From Phytomonospora sp040655735 (GTDB lineage Bacteria; Actinomycetota; Actinomycetes; Mycobacteriales; Micromonosporaceae): DNA of 64,000 nucleotides. Under the pieces are notes generated by a model. The model made no database searches. It worked only from the letters and a program-made list of their open reading frames with translations, and had not been told where the DNA came from. The position numbers were made by a program, and so were the translations under genes. The DNA lies in contig NZ_JBFAKK010000001.1 in the NCBI RefSeq assembly GCF_040655735.1, positions 558,001-622,000 on the forward strand. The letters are read 5' to 3'. This document shows, piece after piece, positions 55,523 to 64,000 of the stretch; position 1 is the first letter of the stretch; every line of letters begins with the position of its first letter.

Positions 55523-56145
55523 GCGACCGCGACCGCCTGCGCGCGGTCGCGCAGCGCCAGTTTGTGCAGGACCCGGCTCACATGCGTCTTGACGGTCTCC
55601 TCGCCGACCACGAGCCGCGCGGCTATCTCACCGTTGGACAGACCGGCCGCGATCAGTTTCAGCACGTCCACCTCGCGCGGTGTCAGCTCGCTCAGCCGGG
55701 GAGGGGCCGGTCTCGGCCGCAGCCGCGCGAACTCGCCGATGAGCCGCCGTGTCACGCTCGGCGCCAGCAGCGCCTCCCCGGCCGCCACGACGCGCACGGC
55801 GTCGAAGAGGCGCTCGGCGGTCACGTCCTTGAGCAGGAAGCCGCTGGCACCGGCCACCAGGGCGTCGTAGACGTGCTCGTCGAGGTCGAAGGTCGTCAGC
55901 ATCAGCACCCGGGGCGGGTGTGCCCCGCCGGTGATCACGCGCGTCGCCTCGATCCCGTCCATGGCGGGCATCCGCACGTCCATGAGCACCACGTCCGGTG
56001 TGGTATCGCGGCACACCCGTACGGCCTCGGCGCCGTCCCCGGCGGTGCCGACGACGGTCAGGTCCGGCTGGGTGCCCAGCAGCGCGGCGAAACCGGCCCG
56101 CACGATCTCCTGGTCGTCGGCGACGACCACCCGCACCGAGTTCAT
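55483..56145 (-). CDS. NarL/LuxR-type response regulator
   Basis: 220 residues. The receiver domain has the acidic pair ADD, phosphorylation Asp56 in VVLMDVRMPAMDG, and the conserved Lys in GFLLKD. The C-terminal LuxR helix-turn-helix is LTPREVDVLKLIAAGLSNGE, then TVKTHVSRVLHKL. It overlaps its sensor kinase gene by four bases. Together they face the ABC transporter operon at 57321 and probably control it. Confidence 0.95.
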   Translation of the reverse strand: MNSVRVVVADDQEIVRAGFAALLGTQPDLTVVGTAGDGAEAVRVCRDTTPDVVLMDVRMPAMDGIEATRVITGGAHPPRVLMLTTFDLDEHVYDALVAGASGFLLKDVTAERLFDAVRVVAAGEALLAPSVTRRLIGEFARLRPRPAPPRLSELTPREVDVLKLIAAGLSNGEIAARLVVGEETVKTHVSRVLHKLALRDRAQAVAVAYESGLVVPRAEE

Positions 56146-57164
56146 CGCTCGCCCACCGGAATGCTCGCCTCCACCATGAATCCGCCGGCCGGGGCCGGTC
56201 CCGTTCGCAAGCGCCCGCCGACGCTGTTCACCCGCTCGCGCATGCCCAGCAGCCCGTGCCCGGCCGAACCCGGGAGCGGTCGCGGGCCGGGTCCGTTGTC
56301 GCGCACCCGCAGGCCGAGCCGGTCGGCGGCGTAGTCGAGCTCGACGTCGACGGCCGCGCCCGGCGCGTGCTTGCGCGCGTTGGTCAGCGACTCCTGGACG
56401 ACACGGTAGGCGGCCAGTTCCACCCCCGCGTCCAGGGGGACCAGCCGCCCCGAGACGATCAGCCGGGTCCGCCCGCCCCCGGCGGCCCGGTTCTCGTCGA
56501 GGAGGTCGAGCAGCTGGTGCAGGCCGGGCTGCGGCGCCCGGTCGGGTTCCTCACCGGTGTCCTCGCGGAGCACGCCGAGCAGTCGCCGCATCTCCGTGAG
56601 CGCGGTGCGGGCGGTCTCACCTATCGCCAGGAGCCTGCGCGCGCCCTCCTCGGGCATCCCGACCGTGGTCAGCCGGGCTGTCTCGGCCTGTACCGAGATC
56701 ATCGAGATGTGGTGGGCGACCACGTCATGGAGTTCGCGCGCGATGCGCGCGCGTTCCCCCAGCGCGGTGAACTCCACCATGGACCGCTCCATCTCGCGCC
56801 GCGCCTCGTCGCGGGCCACCGCCTCGGCGCGCACCTCGGCGAGGCGGCCGTACAGCAGCGTGAACCAGGCGAGCAGCACGCTGATCACGCCGCTGACCGT
56901 CGGGCGCGTGTAGAACACGGGAGTGAGCATCGTGGCGACGGTGACGGCGATCGCGACGGTCACCGGGTAGGCACGTGAGACCACCAGCGGGACCGTCGCG
57001 GAGAGACCGGCCAGCAAAGCGACCACCAAGGGCACGTCGCCGACGCGCAGCGCCTCGGCGAAGGCCAGCAGCGACAGCGGAACGGCGGCGAGGGGCTGCC
57101 ATCCGTAGGTCCCGATGGTCCTCCGGGTCAACGCGGCGGCTCTGGTGGGGTTCACGGTGATCAT
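56142..57164 (-). CDS. Sensor histidine kinase (HisKA_3/NarX-DesK class)
   Basis: 340 residues. Four to five hydrophobic segments lie in the first 130 residues. The phosphoacceptor His follows in ARIARELHDVVAHHIS, and the ATP-binding domain has ESLTNARKHAPG and DNGPG, then GHGLLGMRERV. There is no sizeable extracellular domain, so it likely senses a membrane or transporter-linked signal. GGAAGA abuts the ATG at 57164, so a GTG at 57155 may be the true start. Confidence 0.93.
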   Translation of the reverse strand: MITVNPTRAAALTRRTIGTYGWQPLAAVPLSLLAFAEALRVGDVPLVVALLAGLSATVPLVVSRAYPVTVAIAVTVATMLTPVFYTRPTVSGVISVLLAWFTLLYGRLAEVRAEAVARDEARREMERSMVEFTALGERARIARELHDVVAHHISMISVQAETARLTTVGMPEEGARRLLAIGETARTALTEMRRLLGVLREDTGEEPDRAPQPGLHQLLDLLDENRAAGGGRTRLIVSGRLVPLDAGVELAAYRVVQESLTNARKHAPGAAVDVELDYAADRLGLRVRDNGPGPRPLPGSAGHGLLGMRERVNSVGGRLRTGPAPAGGFMVEASIPVGER

Positions 57165-57320
57165 TCTTCCCAAGGGCGCGGCGCCTGTCGTCCCCCGTGG
57201 CCCCGACGCCCGCGTCACGCCCACGGGGGACTCGCGCCGCCGGCGTCCCCCGGGCGGGTAGACCGAAGACGGCTCCGCGGTGGGACGACGCGCACTCAGC
57301 GGCCCCATAGCGTCTGGAGC

Positions 57321-58247
57321 ATGGAAGCAACCATCGAAGTCCGGGGCCTGCACAAGCGCTTCGGGCCCACCGTCGCCGTCGACGACCTGAGCTTCACTGT
57401 CCCGCCGGGCCAGGTCACCGGTTTCGTCGGCCCCAACGGCGCCGGGAAGTCCACCACCATGCGCGCCATCGTCGGCCTCGACCGGCCCGACCGTGGAACC
57501 GCGCTTGTCGGCGGGCGGCCCTACCGGGACCTGCGCGCCCCTCTGCGCGAGATCGGCGTCATGCTCGACGCCTCGGCGATCCACCCCGGCCGCCGCGCCC
57601 GCAACCATCTCCTGTGGATGGCCCGCGCCAACGGCCTCCCGGCCTCCCGCGTCGACGAGGTCATCGAGCTCGTCGGACTCGGGTCGGCCGCCCACCGGCC
57701 CGCGGGCGGCTACTCCCTTGGCATGTGCCAGCGGCTCGGCATCGCCGCCGCGCTCCTCGGCGACCCGCCCGTGCTCATGCTCGACGAACCGGTCAACGGA
57801 CTCGATCCCGAAGGCATCCGCTGGATCCGCGGCCTGCTGCGCTCGCTGGCCGCCGAGGGGCGCGCGGTCCTGGTGTCCAGCCACCTGATGAGCGAACTGG
57901 AGGGCAGCGCCGACCACCTCCTGGTCATCGGCCGGGGCCGGCTGGTCGCCGACACCGGCGTGCGGGAGCTGCTCGCCTCGGCCTCCGGGGACCGTGTGGA
58001 ACTGCGCACCGATCAGCGCCGTGAGGCGATGGCCGTCCTCACGGCGGCGGGCGCCACCGTCGCCGTCACCGACGCCGAGACGCTCGTCGTCGCGGAGCTG
58101 ACCGCCGCGCGCATCGTCGAACTCCTCACCGGCTCCGGTGTCGCCTTCAGCGGCATCGCCGAGCACCGCGCGACCCTGGAAGAGGCTTACATGGAACTGA
58201 CCCGCGACGCGGTGGAGTTCCGCGCCCTCGCAGGGGAGGCGTCGTGA
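57321..58247 (+). CDS. ABC transporter ATP-binding protein
   Basis: 308 residues. Walker A is GPNGAGKST, the signature is YSLGMCQRLGIAAAL (LGMxQR variant of LSGGQ), Walker B is PPVLMLDEPVNGLDPEG and the switch His is in VLVSSHLMSEL. It energises the two permeases coded next, overlapping the first by four bases. This DRA-type exporter class moves drugs or lipids, or acts on cell-envelope peptides. It is divergent from a two-component system across 156 bp. Confidence 0.95.
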   Translation: MEATIEVRGLHKRFGPTVAVDDLSFTVPPGQVTGFVGPNGAGKSTTMRAIVGLDRPDRGTALVGGRPYRDLRAPLREIGVMLDASAIHPGRRARNHLLWMARANGLPASRVDEVIELVGLGSAAHRPAGGYSLGMCQRLGIAAALLGDPPVLMLDEPVNGLDPEGIRWIRGLLRSLAAEGRAVLVSSHLMSELEGSADHLLVIGRGRLVADTGVRELLASASGDRVELRTDQRREAMAVLTAAGATVAVTDAETLVVAELTAARIVELLTGSGVAFSGIAEHRATLEEAYMELTRDAVEFRALAGEAS

Positions 58248-59677
58248 CCACGACCGCCTACCGCAGCCGCGTCGAGACCACCGGAGCCGGCTTCGGCGGC
58301 CTCGTCCGAGCCGAACTGACCAAACTGGTCACCGTGCCACGCTGGCTGCTCACCCTCGCCGCCGCCGTCCTGCTCAGCGTCCTCGTCGCCGGACTCGCCG
58401 CGCTCGGCGCGGGCCAGGACAACTCCGGTGGCGACGGCGGTGGCCCCCCGGTCGCCCACAACCCGCTCGAACCCTTCCAGGACCGGGGCCACTTCGTCCA
58501 CCGCGAACTGACCGGCGACGGCGACCTCATCGTCCGCGTCGACTCGCAGGAGGGCGGCGGCTGGGCCAAGGCGGGCCTGATGATCCGTGCCGCCGAGGAG
58601 CCGGGCGCCGACTACGCAGCCGTCATGGTCACCCCCGAACACGGCGTGCGCTTCAAGTCCGGCACCGGCACGGACCTGGCCGGCTCGTCAGCGGCCTCGC
58701 CCACGTGGCTGCGCCTGACCCTGACGGGCACGACCGTCACCGCCCTCGAATCGCCCGACGGGATCAACTGGACCGGCGTCGGCACCGTCGAACTGCCCGG
58801 TCTGCCCGCCAAGACGCTCGCCGGGCTCTTCGTCGCCGTACCCGACGAGGTCGTCGTCACCCGCCAGTTCGGCACCGAGAGCATCTCCGGCAACACCGTC
58901 GAGACCACCGCCGTGTTCGGGTCCCTGGCCTTCACCGGCGACCTCGCGCCGGAGTGGGGCGAACGCGAGCACCCCACCGGACCAGCCGTGACCGACGACC
59001 GCACCGGCTACACCGTCTCAGGCACCGCCGTCACCGTTACCGGCACCGGGGACCTCGGACCCGACATGTTCTCGCCCGACGCCACCCGCATGACGCTCAC
59101 CTCCGTCCTCATCGGACTGTGCGCGGTGATCTCGCTGGCGGTCCTGTTCATCACCGCCGAGTACCGGCGCGGCATGATCCGCACGAGCTTCCTGGTCAGT
59201 CCGGCGCGCGGCCGCGTCCTTCTGGCCAAGGCCATCGTCATCGGCGGCGCCGGATTCGCCGCGGGCCTGCTCGCCGCGCTCGGATCCTTCGCCCTGGCCT
59301 CCGCCGGCGGCGTCGTACCCCCGTTGCCGGACCTCTTCGCCTGGCCCGTGCTGCGGGCGCTCATCGGCACCGGCGTCATGGTCGCCGCCGCCGCGATCCT
59401 CGCCCTGGCCGTCGGCTCGCTCATCCGGCACAGCGCCGTCGCCATCGCCCTCGTCCTGCTCGCCCTGCTCGTTCCGCAGGTCGCCGCGTCAGGGCTGCCC
59501 CTGTCGGCGGCGAACTGGGTGGAACGGCTCACGCCAGCCGCCGGTTTCGCCGTCCAGCAAACCGTCGCCCGCTACGACGTCGCGATCGGTCCCGAGGCCG
59601 GTCTCGCCGTCCTGTGCGCCTACGCGGCGGCCGCCATGGCCTTCGCCCTCTGGCGGCAGAAGCGGAGGGACGCGTGA
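58244..59677 (+). CDS. ABC transporter permease with an inserted extracytoplasmic lectin-like domain
   Basis: 477 residues. The first transmembrane helix (about residues 33-57) is followed by about 200 residues outside the membrane. That part has HFVHRELTGDGDLIVRVDSQ, then GWAKAGLMIRAA and SPDGINWTGVGT, the pattern of DUF1349/beta-xylosidase-C-like jelly-roll domains. The remaining helices follow from about residue 285 (TLTSVLIGLCAVISLAVLFI onward). A sugar or cell-wall-binding loop in an exporter permease is unusual. GTG start overlapping the ATPase (GTGA). Confidence 0.88.
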   Translation: MTTTAYRSRVETTGAGFGGLVRAELTKLVTVPRWLLTLAAAVLLSVLVAGLAALGAGQDNSGGDGGGPPVAHNPLEPFQDRGHFVHRELTGDGDLIVRVDSQEGGGWAKAGLMIRAAEEPGADYAAVMVTPEHGVRFKSGTGTDLAGSSAASPTWLRLTLTGTTVTALESPDGINWTGVGTVELPGLPAKTLAGLFVAVPDEVVVTRQFGTESISGNTVETTAVFGSLAFTGDLAPEWGEREHPTGPAVTDDRTGYTVSGTAVTVTGTGDLGPDMFSPDATRMTLTSVLIGLCAVISLAVLFITAEYRRGMIRTSFLVSPARGRVLLAKAIVIGGAGFAAGLLAALGSFALASAGGVVPPLPDLFAWPVLRALIGTGVMVAAAAILALAVGSLIRHSAVAIALVLLALLVPQVAASGLPLSAANWVERLTPAAGFAVQQTVARYDVAIGPEAGLAVLCAYAAAAMAFALWRQKRRDA

Positions 59678-60462
59678 GGCGCGCGATCCACGCCGAGTGG
59701 ACGAAACTGCGGACCCTCCCGAGCACCGGCTGGCTGCTGGCCGGCACCGTCCTCGCGATCGTCGCCGCGAGCCTCGTCGGCATCCTGTCGACCGACACCC
59801 GGCACTGCCCGACCCCGGCGGAGTGCTTCGAGGACACCGTGAAGCTCAGCCTCGGCGGGATCCGCCTCGGCCAGATCGTCGTGGTCGTCCTGGCCGTGCT
59901 CGCCGTCAGCGGCGAGTACGCCACCGGGACCATGCGCCAGACGCTCATCGCCGGCCCTCGGCGCCTGACGGTCCTCGCGGCCAAGGCGGTCGTCGTGGCC
60001 GCCGCGGTGGCCGGCGCCGGGACGCTCGGCGTGCTCGGCTCGCTGGTGGCGGGGCGGCTCATCCTCCCCGGCAACGGATTCACCGAGGCCGACGGATACC
60101 CGCCGCCGTCCCTCGCCGACGGCCCGACGTTGCGCGCGGCCGGCGGAAGCGTCGGCTACCTCGTCCTCGTCGCACTCCTCGCGCTCGGCGCCGCGCTGGT
60201 CATCCGCGACACCGCCGGGACCATCACGGCGGTGTTCGTCCTCCTCTTCGTCGCCCCCATCGCCGGGCTCGTCGTGACCGACCCGGAATGGCGCGAGCTC
60301 CTCGACAGGTTCACGCCCATGACGGCCGGCCTCAGCGTCCAGTCGACCGTCGGCCTCGACAGTCTTCCGATCGGCCCGCTGGGCGGCCTCGGCGTCCTCG
60401 CCGCCTACTCGGCCGCCGCCCTGGTCGCCGGAAGCGCGCTGTTCGCGGTGAGGGACCAGTGA
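59674..60462 (+). CDS. ABC transporter permease (ABC-2 type)
   Basis: 262 residues with about six membrane helices. AIHAEWTKLRTLPSTGWLL at the start and GEYATGTMRQTLIAGPRR are typical of ABC-2 permeases paired with DRA ATPases. It overlaps the preceding permease and the following lipoprotein gene by GTGA, so the three are translationally linked. It probably forms a heterodimer with the preceding permease. Confidence 0.92.
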   Translation: MRRAIHAEWTKLRTLPSTGWLLAGTVLAIVAASLVGILSTDTRHCPTPAECFEDTVKLSLGGIRLGQIVVVVLAVLAVSGEYATGTMRQTLIAGPRRLTVLAAKAVVVAAAVAGAGTLGVLGSLVAGRLILPGNGFTEADGYPPPSLADGPTLRAAGGSVGYLVLVALLALGAALVIRDTAGTITAVFVLLFVAPIAGLVVTDPEWRELLDRFTPMTAGLSVQSTVGLDSLPIGPLGGLGVLAAYSAAALVAGSALFAVRDQ

Positions 60463-62066
60463 GGCCGCGGTGCTGGGCGGCGCTGACCGCCGCCGTGTTC
60501 CTGCTCGCGGCATGCGAACCCGAGACCGAGCAGATCCTCACGCCCGAGGCCGAGCCCGCGCACGTGTGGGCGCAGTCGCTGGTCCCCTGGGGCCTGCGTG
60601 GAGCCGTCGCGATCGTCGAGCATGGCGACACCACCGTCTCCGCCGGGTTCGGGGCGCTCACCCCGGGCGGAGCGGGCACGATCGGCACCGGCACGCGGAT
60701 GGCCCTCGGCTCCCTGACCAAGCCCGTCACCGCGCTGGCCGTCTGGCGACTGGCCGACCAGGGCCGTGTCGCGCTCGACCAGACGCTCGGCGACCTGCTT
60801 CCCGAGGTCACGGGCGCTAAGGCCGCGATCACCGTCGAGCAGCTCATGTCCCATACCGCCGGCCTCGCCGACACCCACGGCGCCGACGAGGAACAGATCG
60901 ACCGCGCCGAGGCGCTGCGCCGGATCCTCGCACAACCGCTGCTGTTCGAACCGGGCACCGATGAGTCCTACTCCAACAGTGGATACACGCTCCTCGCCAT
61001 GATCATCGAGAAGGCGTCGGGCCTCGGCTACGAGGACTACCTCACCAGCGAGATCTTCGACCCGGCCGGCATGAGCGGCACCGGATTCCACGCCGAGCCG
61101 CCACCGGCAGGCCGCGAGGAGGCACCCGGAAGCAGCGCGGAGGGCCCCGCCGGCGCGCCCTCGCAGCTGCCGCCGGTGAGCTGGTCCCTGCGCGGAGCAG
61201 GGGGACTGGTGTCCACCGTGGACGACCTCGTCGCACTCGACCGATCGCTGTTCACCGGCCCCCTCCTCTCACCGCCGACGAGGGAGCTCGCGCTGGAGAG
61301 CTCACTGGGCGAACTGCTCCCCGGCATCGAGGCCATCGCCGCCGCCGGAGGCACCCCGGCCATCCACCACAGCAGCATGTGGCTGGCCGTCCCCGACCGC
61401 GACCTCACCGTCGTCGTCCTCAGTGCCGACCGCCGTGTTCTCGCCGAAGACGTCGTCGACCGCTTGGCACGCGCCCTACTGTCCGGCGAGGACCTGCCGT
61501 CCCCACCGCCCACGGTGGCACCCGATCCCGCCGCCGACGCCGCGCTTGCCGGGACCTACCGCGCCGACACCGGCGCGACCATCACCGTGGCCGCCCACCC
61601 CGAAGGAATTCGCCTCACCACCGACCACGCCGAAGCTTTCGGCGACCTGTTCACCGCGACGTCCCCACCCGGACTCGCCACCCCCGAGGAGACGCTGCGC
61701 CTCGTCGAAGGACTCACGGACGACGAATACCGGAACTGGCTCACCGCGCGCGAGACCGAGTTCGGGCCCCTCGACCACGTCGAACTCCTCGGCGCGGCCC
61801 CCGTCGACTCGCCCGAACCCGCGACCTTCCTGCGCCACCACTTCGCACGAGGCACCGCCCTGACCTTCTGGGCGGTGAGCAGCCCCCACGGCGAAGTGAT
61901 GAGCGTCGAGCTGGCCGCCGCCCCACCGGGCGTGACCTTTCACCGAGCCGCAGGGGGACACGTCTCCTTCAGCGTCGTGGGAACCCCCGTCGCGAGCCTT
62001 GTCACCTTCGACGGCACGACCATGACCGTGCACAACGGTGACCGGACGAGCACCTACCGGCGCTGA
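60459..62066 (+). CDS. Lipoprotein serine hydrolase of the beta-lactamase/PBP-like family
   Basis: 535 residues. The lipobox is LLAAC (signal peptide II). The class-C beta-lactamase/D-alanyl-D-alanine carboxypeptidase core has the S-x-x-K in ALGSLTKPV and the Y-x-N in SYSNSGYTLLAMI; SHTAGLADTH is also typical. A C-terminal extension of about 180 residues of lipocalin-like beta structure follows. It acts on the outer face of the membrane, perhaps on cell-wall peptides or an exported compound. It is the last gene of the ABC operon and is followed by a hairpin. Confidence 0.92.
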   Translation: MRPRCWAALTAAVFLLAACEPETEQILTPEAEPAHVWAQSLVPWGLRGAVAIVEHGDTTVSAGFGALTPGGAGTIGTGTRMALGSLTKPVTALAVWRLADQGRVALDQTLGDLLPEVTGAKAAITVEQLMSHTAGLADTHGADEEQIDRAEALRRILAQPLLFEPGTDESYSNSGYTLLAMIIEKASGLGYEDYLTSEIFDPAGMSGTGFHAEPPPAGREEAPGSSAEGPAGAPSQLPPVSWSLRGAGGLVSTVDDLVALDRSLFTGPLLSPPTRELALESSLGELLPGIEAIAAAGGTPAIHHSSMWLAVPDRDLTVVVLSADRRVLAEDVVDRLARALLSGEDLPSPPPTVAPDPAADAALAGTYRADTGATITVAAHPEGIRLTTDHAEAFGDLFTATSPPGLATPEETLRLVEGLTDDEYRNWLTARETEFGPLDHVELLGAAPVDSPEPATFLRHHFARGTALTFWAVSSPHGEVMSVELAAAPPGVTFHRAAGGHVSFSVVGTPVASLVTFDGTTMTVHNGDRTSTYRR

Positions 62067-62067
62067 C

Positions 62068-62094
62068 CCGGAGGGCCGCCACGCGGCCCTCCGG
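62068..62094 (+). terminator. Hairpin terminator after the serine-hydrolase gene
   Basis: A perfect 12-bp stem (62068-62079 with 62083-62094) and a 3-base loop directly after the stop codon. A second 8-bp hairpin (62100-62107 with 62112-62119) follows, close to the next gene's promoter. Confidence 0.8.
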
Positions 62095-62123
62095 CTCCCG
62101 CCACCGCCCGCGCGGTGGCAACG

Positions 62124-62138
62124 TACCGTGTCACCGTG
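62124..62138 (+). promoter_or_regulatory. TACCGT -10 box before a leaderless histidine kinase gene
   Basis: TACCGT at 62124-62129 is 6 bases before the GTG at 62136, the same spacing seen before the uvrA-like gene. It supports the GTG at 62136 over the GTG at 62115. Confidence 0.5.
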
Positions 62139-63305
62139 CCGCAGCCGACCCTCCGCTCCCGACTGACGCCGCTCGCCCGGCGCGGAGGGCTGCTCGTCGC
62201 CGGACTCAGCGTCGGCGCGCTCACCGCGCTCGCCGAACTGTTCTTCCTCGTCGGGCACGGCGTCGCTTACGCGGCCGTCGCCTACTGGAACCGGCCGCGC
62301 ACGGCCGTCCGGCGCGCCGCCTTCGACCGCGCCCACCGGCTCGCCCGGCTGGAGACCCGCAGGCTGCACTACTTCTTCGGTGACCCGGGCACCGGCACCT
62401 ACACCGGCAGGCGCGTCCTGGCCTACCTGGGCGCCCGCATCTGGGTCGGCGCGGCCGGCGGGCTCATCGTGTTCCTGCTGGGCATGGGCGCCGTCCTCGC
62501 GGGGGTCTTGATCTCGCAGCTCGCCGTCGGAAAGTTCAACGACGGCCTCTCACTGTTCCTGGTCAACGTCTTCCTCGGCCTCGTCCTGCTGTTCATCGAC
62601 ATCCAGGGCATGTCCGGCCTCGCCACGGTCGAGAAGCGGCTCGCCCGCGACCTGCTCGGGCCGAGCGGCACCGAGGAACTGGAGCGGCGAGTCGGGGAGC
62701 TGGCCGCCAGCCGCGCCGCGGTGATGTCGGCGGTCAACGACGAGCGCCGCCGCATCGAACGCGACCTCCACGACGGCGTGCAGCAGCGCATGGTCGCCCT
62801 CGGGATGCTCCTCGGCCGCGCCCGCCGGGGCGGCGACCCCGGCCGCACGGACGAACTGCTCCGCCAGGCCCACGAGGAGGCCGCCGAGGTCCTGCGGGAC
62901 CTGCGCGAGGTCTCCTGGCGTGTGTTCCCCACCGCTCTCGACGACGGCGGCCTGCTCCCGGCGCTGGAGGCCGTCGTCGAACGCAGCGTCATCCCCGTCC
63001 GGCTCGACTGCCGTCTCGAATCGCGGCTCGACATCGAGCTGGAGACGGTGGCCTATTTCGTGGTCAGCGAGTCGGTGACCAACGCGTCGAAGCACTCCGG
63101 TGCCCCGTGGATAGAGGTGGAAGTGAGCGTGAACGGCGACCGGCTGAGCGTGTCGGTGACCGATGCCGGATCGGGCGGGGCCGACCCGGGCGGGGGAGGC
63201 CTGTCCGGGCTCGCGCGGAGGGTCGCCGCCGTCGACGGCGTCTTCTCCGTGGACAGCCCGGCCGGAGGACCGACCGTCGTGAGAGCGGAGCTGCCATGCG
63301 CGTGA
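62136..63305 (+). CDS. Sensor histidine kinase (HisKA_3 class)
   Basis: 389 residues. Several hydrophobic segments lie between residues 15 and 160. The phosphoacceptor motif is RRRIERDLHDGVQQRMVALG, and the ATPase domain has SESVTNASKHSGA and DAGSGGADPGGGGLSGLARRV. The N-box Asn and the Gly-rich lid are intact. It overlaps its response regulator by 10 bp. The signal is unknown. Confidence 0.93.
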   Translation: MPQPTLRSRLTPLARRGGLLVAGLSVGALTALAELFFLVGHGVAYAAVAYWNRPRTAVRRAAFDRAHRLARLETRRLHYFFGDPGTGTYTGRRVLAYLGARIWVGAAGGLIVFLLGMGAVLAGVLISQLAVGKFNDGLSLFLVNVFLGLVLLFIDIQGMSGLATVEKRLARDLLGPSGTEELERRVGELAASRAAVMSAVNDERRRIERDLHDGVQQRMVALGMLLGRARRGGDPGRTDELLRQAHEEAAEVLRDLREVSWRVFPTALDDGGLLPALEAVVERSVIPVRLDCRLESRLDIELETVAYFVVSESVTNASKHSGAPWIEVEVSVNGDRLSVSVTDAGSGGADPGGGGLSGLARRVAAVDGVFSVDSPAGGPTVVRAELPCA

Positions 63306-63949
63306 TCATCGCCGAGGACTCGACCCTCCTGCGCGAGGGCCTCGTCCGGCTCCTCGCCGAGGAGGGCCACGAGATCGTCGCCGCCGTCGGTGACGCCGAC
63401 GAGCTGATGGCGGCCCTCGCGGCCATCGGGCCCGAGGGAGTCGACGCGGTCTGCGTCGACGTGCGCATGCCTCCCGGACACACCGACGAAGGGCTGCGCG
63501 CGGCCCTCCGCATCCGCCGGGAGATGCCCGGGGTCGGGGTTCTGGTGCTGTCCCAGTACGTCGAGAAGCGGTACGCGACCGAGCTGATCGCCGAGCAGAG
63601 CGGGGGAGTGGGCTACCTGCTCAAGGACCGCGTGATGCACGTCGGCGAGTTCCTCGACGCCTTGGAGCGGGTCGCGCGCGGGGGAGGCGCCTTCGACCCC
63701 GAGGTCGTGCGGCAGCTGCTCGCCCGCACGACACACGTCGACCCGCTCGCCACGCTGACCGCGCGGGAGCGGGAAGTCCTCGACGTGATGGCCCAGGGGT
63801 GGACCAACGCCCGTATCTCGGCGAAACTGCACATGTCGCTCAGTGCGGTCGAAAAGCACGCGGCGGCGATCTTCGGGAAGCTGGGACTGGCACGCGGCGA
63901 CGGGTACAGCCGCCGCGTGCAGGCCGTGCTGCGCTACCTGGACTCCTGA
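63296..63949 (+). CDS. NarL/LuxR-type response regulator
   Basis: 217 residues. The receiver has AEDS, phosphorylation Asp55 in VCVDVRMPPGH and GYLLKDRV. The LuxR domain is LTAREREVLDVMAQGWTNAR, then SLSAVEKHAAAIFGKLGL. The partner of the kinase that overlaps its start. The last 16 bases overlap an opposing reading frame at the window edge. Confidence 0.94.
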   Translation: MRVIIAEDSTLLREGLVRLLAEEGHEIVAAVGDADELMAALAAIGPEGVDAVCVDVRMPPGHTDEGLRAALRIRREMPGVGVLVLSQYVEKRYATELIAEQSGGVGYLLKDRVMHVGEFLDALERVARGGGAFDPEVVRQLLARTTHVDPLATLTAREREVLDVMAQGWTNARISAKLHMSLSAVEKHAAAIFGKLGLARGDGYSRRVQAVLRYLDS

Positions 63950-64000
63950 CCTTCGCGCCTGGCGCGCAGTCGCTTGACGATCCACCAGACCACGGCGACG
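63934..64000 (-). CDS. C-terminal end of a possible membrane protein (start beyond window)
   Basis: On the minus strand VAVVWWIVKRLRARREGQ runs to a TAG at 63934-63936. The hydrophobic then basic pattern looks like the cytoplasmic end of a membrane helix. Only 22 codons are visible, so this is tentative. It would overlap the response-regulator gene by 16 bp, convergently. Confidence 0.35.
   Translation of the reverse strand, partial: VAVVWWIVKRLRARREGQESR

Overview
This window is high-GC actinobacterial chromosome. Coding is dense, stop/start overlaps of the ATGA and GTGA type are frequent, GTG starts are common, and several genes look leaderless (a TAnnnT -10 box a few bases before the start codon). 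The gene set suits a filamentous actinomycete; a Glycomyces/Stackebrandtia-like relative is plausible, but that is inference. No tRNA, rRNA, CRISPR array, transposase or phage gene was seen.

Layout. (1) 1-8933, all leftward: a specialised-metabolite cassette (threonine-aldolase-like enzyme running off the left edge, ATP-grasp ligase, cysteine-synthase-like PLP enzyme, threonine-kinase-like GHMP kinase, argininosuccinate-lyase-like enzyme, one A-PCP NRPS module). Upstream of it on the same strand lie an M20 allantoate/N-carbamoyl amidohydrolase and a LOG-type phosphoribohydrolase. The kinase/PLP/lyase trio is what one expects for making a 2,3-diamino acid such as 2,3-diaminobutyrate from threonine. 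(2) 9200-19421, rightward: a tightly coupled purine-catabolic operon. It opens with an unannotated 28-residue Cys-rich peptide, then has OHCU decarboxylase, HIU hydrolase, urate oxidase, three xanthine dehydrogenase subunits with an aminohydrolase among them, XdhC, allantoinase, a second transthyretin-like protein lacking both catalytic histidines, and a MobA-like nucleotidyltransferase. (3) 19399-24216: a decayed subtilisin gene split by a pentapeptide-repeat membrane protein gene, next to an intact secreted subtilisin. (4) 24366-31608: a large ATPase regulator whose LuxR DNA-binding domain is cut off by an in-frame TGA, a second-class UvrA, and an AzgA-type purine permease. (5) 31764-33107: LysR regulator divergent from an NTF2-like protein. 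(6) 33438-40780: SWIM, hypothetical, VWA, MoxR ATPase and DUF5682 genes in one coupled operon, resembling E. coli yehLMPQ. (7) 40917-46795: carboxylesterase, two paralogous membrane-anchored proteins, MerR regulator with methyltransferase, and a shrunken flavin monooxygenase. (8) 46873-51253: a cryptic fatty-acid/polyketide mini-cluster of four condensing-enzyme homologues around one ACP. (9) 51618-55522: small secreted or membrane proteins, an AlkZ-like protein, GNAT and a spermidine-synthase-like protein. (10) 55483-63949: a two-component system divergent from an ABC-transporter/serine-hydrolase operon, then a second two-component system.

How parts fit together. The purine operon, the M20 and LOG enzymes, and probably the AzgA permease could take purine nucleotides or imported bases through xanthine, urate, allantoin and allantoate to ureidoglycine and ammonia. 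The NRPS cassette begins 41 bp after the M20 gene on the same strand, so it may share its transcript. Start sites were chosen from visible Shine-Dalgarno sequences, overlaps and family N-termini; no alignments or database searches were run.
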